Positions 23,123 to 24,581 of a DNA stretch of 24,581 nt are shown one piece after another. This DNA comes from Rhodobacter sp. Its GTDB lineage: Bacteria; Pseudomonadota; Alphaproteobacteria; Rhodobacterales; Rhodobacteraceae. The number at the start of each line of letters is the position of its first letter. Position 1 is the first letter of the stretch. The DNA lies in the NCBI GenBank assembly GCA_013824055.1, contig PNNE01000317.1, positions 1 through 24,581 of the forward strand, in the 5' to 3' direction. A program made the position numbers and the translations under genes. The notes under the pieces were generated by a model. It worked only from the letters and a program-made list of their open reading frames with translations, was not told where the DNA came from and did no database searches.

Positions 23123-23925
23123 AGGCGGCGCGTCCGACCGAAACCCTGTTCGACGGCGACCGCCTGCGTGCCCGCCTCACCCGGCCGCGCGACGGCGGCA
23201 CGGTGCTTTACGTCACCTTCCGGCAACGCCTGGACCAGCCCGGCAGCTTCTCGGACGACCCGCCCGTCCGCCAGGCCCTGGCCCTGGGTCTTGCGCATCT
23301 TCACCTGCAGTCGCGCTGGAACGACTGGTACCTGAACCCCGAGACGGAGGCCCTGGAGGCCGCGCTCTGCACCCTGCGGCAGGGGTTCACCCAGGCGCGG
23401 GCAGTGGGCTACTCGATGGGCGGCTACGCGGCCCTGCGGCTTGCGGCCGCGCTCGACCTGACCCAGGCGCTGGTGATCTCGCCACAGTTCACGCTGGACC
23501 GGACTGTCCTGCCAGTGGAACGCCGCTACCGCGAGGCCGCAGCTTTCGACCGGGGGCTCGGCGATCTTGCCCGCCACGGCAAGCCCGACCTTTGCGGTGC
23601 AGTGGTCTTCGACCCCAGCCACCCGCTCGACCCGCTGCACGCCCGCCTGATCCGCCAGATCATGCCCGGCATGGCCCCGGCGCCGTGCATGTTCGGGGGC
23701 CATCCCGCAACGCAAGCGATCCGCGCCGGAGGCGGGTTTCGACAATTCCAGGCGCTGGGCCTGAATGCAGCCCTGTCGGCCCCCGCCATCGTCCGGCTGC
23801 ACCGCGCGCTTCGCACAACCTCAAGCCGATACTGGCATTTCCGTGCCAAGGCCTGCCTTGTCCGTGGCAAGACCGCCCAGGCCGAACAAGCGCTGGCCCG
23901 CGCCGAAAGGCTTGCGGACGCCTAG
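23119..23925 (+). CDS. alpha/beta-hydrolase-like protein
   Basis: This 268-residue protein starts with GTG 23119, overlapping the meaB stop, so it is co-translated with meaB. A nucleophile elbow GYSMGGYAALRLA (97-109, with S99) sits in the order expected for an alpha/beta hydrolase. Candidate acid and base are D165 (VVFDPSH) and H195 (FGGHPA). The early YVTFRQRLDQPG and HLHLQSRWNDWY segments take the place of the usual HG oxyanion region. The last 35 residues (YWHFRAKACLVRGKTAQAEQALARAERL) resemble a single TPR-like helical pair. The substrate is unknown. Coupling to meaB does not prove a role in methylmalonyl-CoA metabolism. Confidence 0.75.
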   Translation: MKAARPTETLFDGDRLRARLTRPRDGGTVLYVTFRQRLDQPGSFSDDPPVRQALALGLAHLHLQSRWNDWYLNPETEALEAALCTLRQGFTQARAVGYSMGGYAALRLAAALDLTQALVISPQFTLDRTVLPVERRYREAAAFDRGLGDLARHGKPDLCGAVVFDPSHPLDPLHARLIRQIMPGMAPAPCMFGGHPATQAIRAGGGFRQFQALGLNAALSAPAIVRLHRALRTTSSRYWHFRAKACLVRGKTAQAEQALARAERLADA

Positions 23926-24058
23926 GGTCGGCGCACCCGGCCTACCTTGCGGCCACAGCAGCCCGGACCGGCCTTCACTGGCTTCGCCGCCGCACGGGGG
24001 CAGCCGCGCGCCGGATGTTGCCTGGCCAGTGCTCGCGCCTTTCCTGCCGCCTGACCGC

Positions 24059-24087
24059 TTGACGCCGCCCGGGATTCCCCTTACACG
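24059..24087 (+). promoter_or_regulatory. candidate sigma70-type promoter for rpmB
   Basis: TTGACG (24059-24064) and TACACG (24082-24087) are 17 bases apart, giving a start near 24094 and a leader of about 65 bases. The -35 box matches 5 of 6. The leader contains the palindrome TCGAATTCGA (24095-24104). GGGATTCCCC occurs twice, at 24071-24080 and 24111-24120. Confidence 0.45.
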
Positions 24088-24158
24088 CCCACAATCGAAT
24101 TCGAGGGCTGGGGATTCCCCGCCTTCTCCCGCTTTTGACGAACCGAAGGAACACCAGA

Positions 24159-24446
24159 ATGTCGCGCGTCTGCGAACTTACCGGCAAGGGGCCGATGTCC
24201 GGCAACACCGTCTCCCACGCCAACAACAAGTCCCGCCGTCGGTTCCTGCCGAACCTGAACGAAGTGACCCTGATCTCCGACGTGCTGGGCCAGTCGTTCA
24301 AGCTGCGCGTCACCGCCGCGGCGCTGCGGTCGGTCGACCACCGCGGGGGCCTGGACGCCTATCTGGCGAAGGCCAAGGACGACGAACTGTCGACCGCCGC
24401 GCAGAAGATCAAGAAGGACATCGCCAAGGCGCAAGCCGCGGCCTGA
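24159..24446 (+). CDS. rpmB: 50S ribosomal protein bL28
   Basis: This 95-residue basic protein is a structural component of the large ribosomal subunit. MSRVCELTGKGPMSGNTVSHANNKSRRRF (residues 1-29) is diagnostic, and the length is usual for the alphaproteobacterial form, which has a longer lysine-rich tail than E. coli (78 residues). The usual zinc-binding cysteine set is incomplete: only C5 is present, as in the zinc-free type. ATG 24159 follows GAAGGAA (24145-24151). The in-frame ATG 24135 is upstream of that site and adds non-conserved residues. It is a single-gene unit with its own promoter candidate and a very strong terminator. Confidence 0.97.
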   Translation: MSRVCELTGKGPMSGNTVSHANNKSRRRFLPNLNEVTLISDVLGQSFKLRVTAAALRSVDHRGGLDAYLAKAKDDELSTAAQKIKKDIAKAQAAA

Positions 24447-24464
24447 TCCGTCTGTCGCCATCGC

Positions 24465-24507
24465 AAAGGCCCCGCCTTCGTCAGGAAGGCGGGGCCTTTC
24501 GCTTTTC
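24465..24507 (+). terminator. rho-independent terminator after rpmB
   Basis: Perfect 15-bp arms AAAGGCCCCGCCTTC (24465-24479) and GAAGGCGGGGCCTTT (24485-24499) enclose GTCAG, and CGCTTTT follows. It begins 18 bases after the stop codon. Confidence 0.92.
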
Positions 24508-24515
24508 AGCGGGAT

Positions 24516-24534
24516 GGTGGGCAGATTGCCCACC
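24516..24534. repeat. dispersed-type inverted repeat near right edge
   Basis: GGTGGGCA (24516-24523) and TGCCCACC (24527-24534) flank GAT, followed by CTACGC. This resembles a GGGTGGGCA...TGCCCACCCTA motif I recall as widely scattered in bacterial intergenic DNA. The remaining 47 bases to the edge show nothing else. Confidence 0.6.
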
Positions 24535-24581
24535 CTACGCCCGCGCAAGCATGGCCAACAGCCGGGCCGGGCGCAACCCGT

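Overview
The window looks like an ordinary core-chromosome segment of an alphaproteobacterium of the family Rhodobacteraceae (Rhodobacter/Paracoccus/Tabrizicola-like; the genus is not resolvable here). The basis is the very high GC content, a GcrA cell-cycle regulator, DUF6455, DUF1467 and Hint_2-type proteins, a methylmalonyl-CoA epimerase and MeaB pair, an FnrL-type box, and dispersed intergenic palindromes. No phage, integrase, plasmid, CRISPR, tRNA or rRNA feature is visible.

Layout. 1-1308: the end of an unknown gene, a DUF1993 protein, and a GNAT acetyltransferase broken by a frameshift. 1309-2792: a response regulator divergent from methylmalonyl-CoA epimerase (mce) plus DUF1467. 2806-2851: a paired-palindrome element between convergent units. 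2854-4124 (minus): nitroreductase and an EI24/CysZ-like membrane protein, translationally coupled. 4302-6247: a DRGH nuclease and a histone-deacetylase-family enzyme whose stop codons overlap tail to tail. 6315-6359: second copy of the palindrome pair. 6503-7568: a small acidic protein divergent from an M48 lipoprotein metalloprotease. 7565-7969: an FNR-like box, a DUF6455 gene and a strong terminator, which together form a self-contained oxygen-responsive candidate unit. 7985-8771: an IMPACT-family protein whose frame runs deep into dgkA. 8880-10714 (minus): rimO and a DCC-family thiol protein. 10855-12861: AsmA-like protein. 12934-13542 (minus): gcrA. 13710-14636 (minus): a Hint-domain protein lacking the catalytic Cys and His. 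14637-17167: a 340-bp leader region followed by argD-argF. 17242-17859: a 14-bp tandem repeat and a second DUF1993 protein. 17935-19137 (minus): MFS transporter. 19326-21887 (minus): hrpB helicase carrying an in-frame palindromic insertion. 22145-23925: meaB and an alpha/beta-hydrolase-like protein. 24159-24446: rpmB with a strong terminator.

How the genes work together. argD and argF catalyse two steps of arginine synthesis. mce and meaB both serve methylmalonyl-CoA metabolism (propionyl-CoA or ethylmalonyl-CoA pathway), although they sit 20 kb apart. rimO and rpmB act on or in the ribosome. The remaining genes are mostly independent one- or two-gene units.

I do not see a convincing new multi-gene system. 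The points most worth a second look are the in-frame mobile palindromic element in hrpB, a possible arginine-codon leader peptide before argD, the repeated palindrome pair, the FNR-type box before DUF6455, and the GNAT frameshift.
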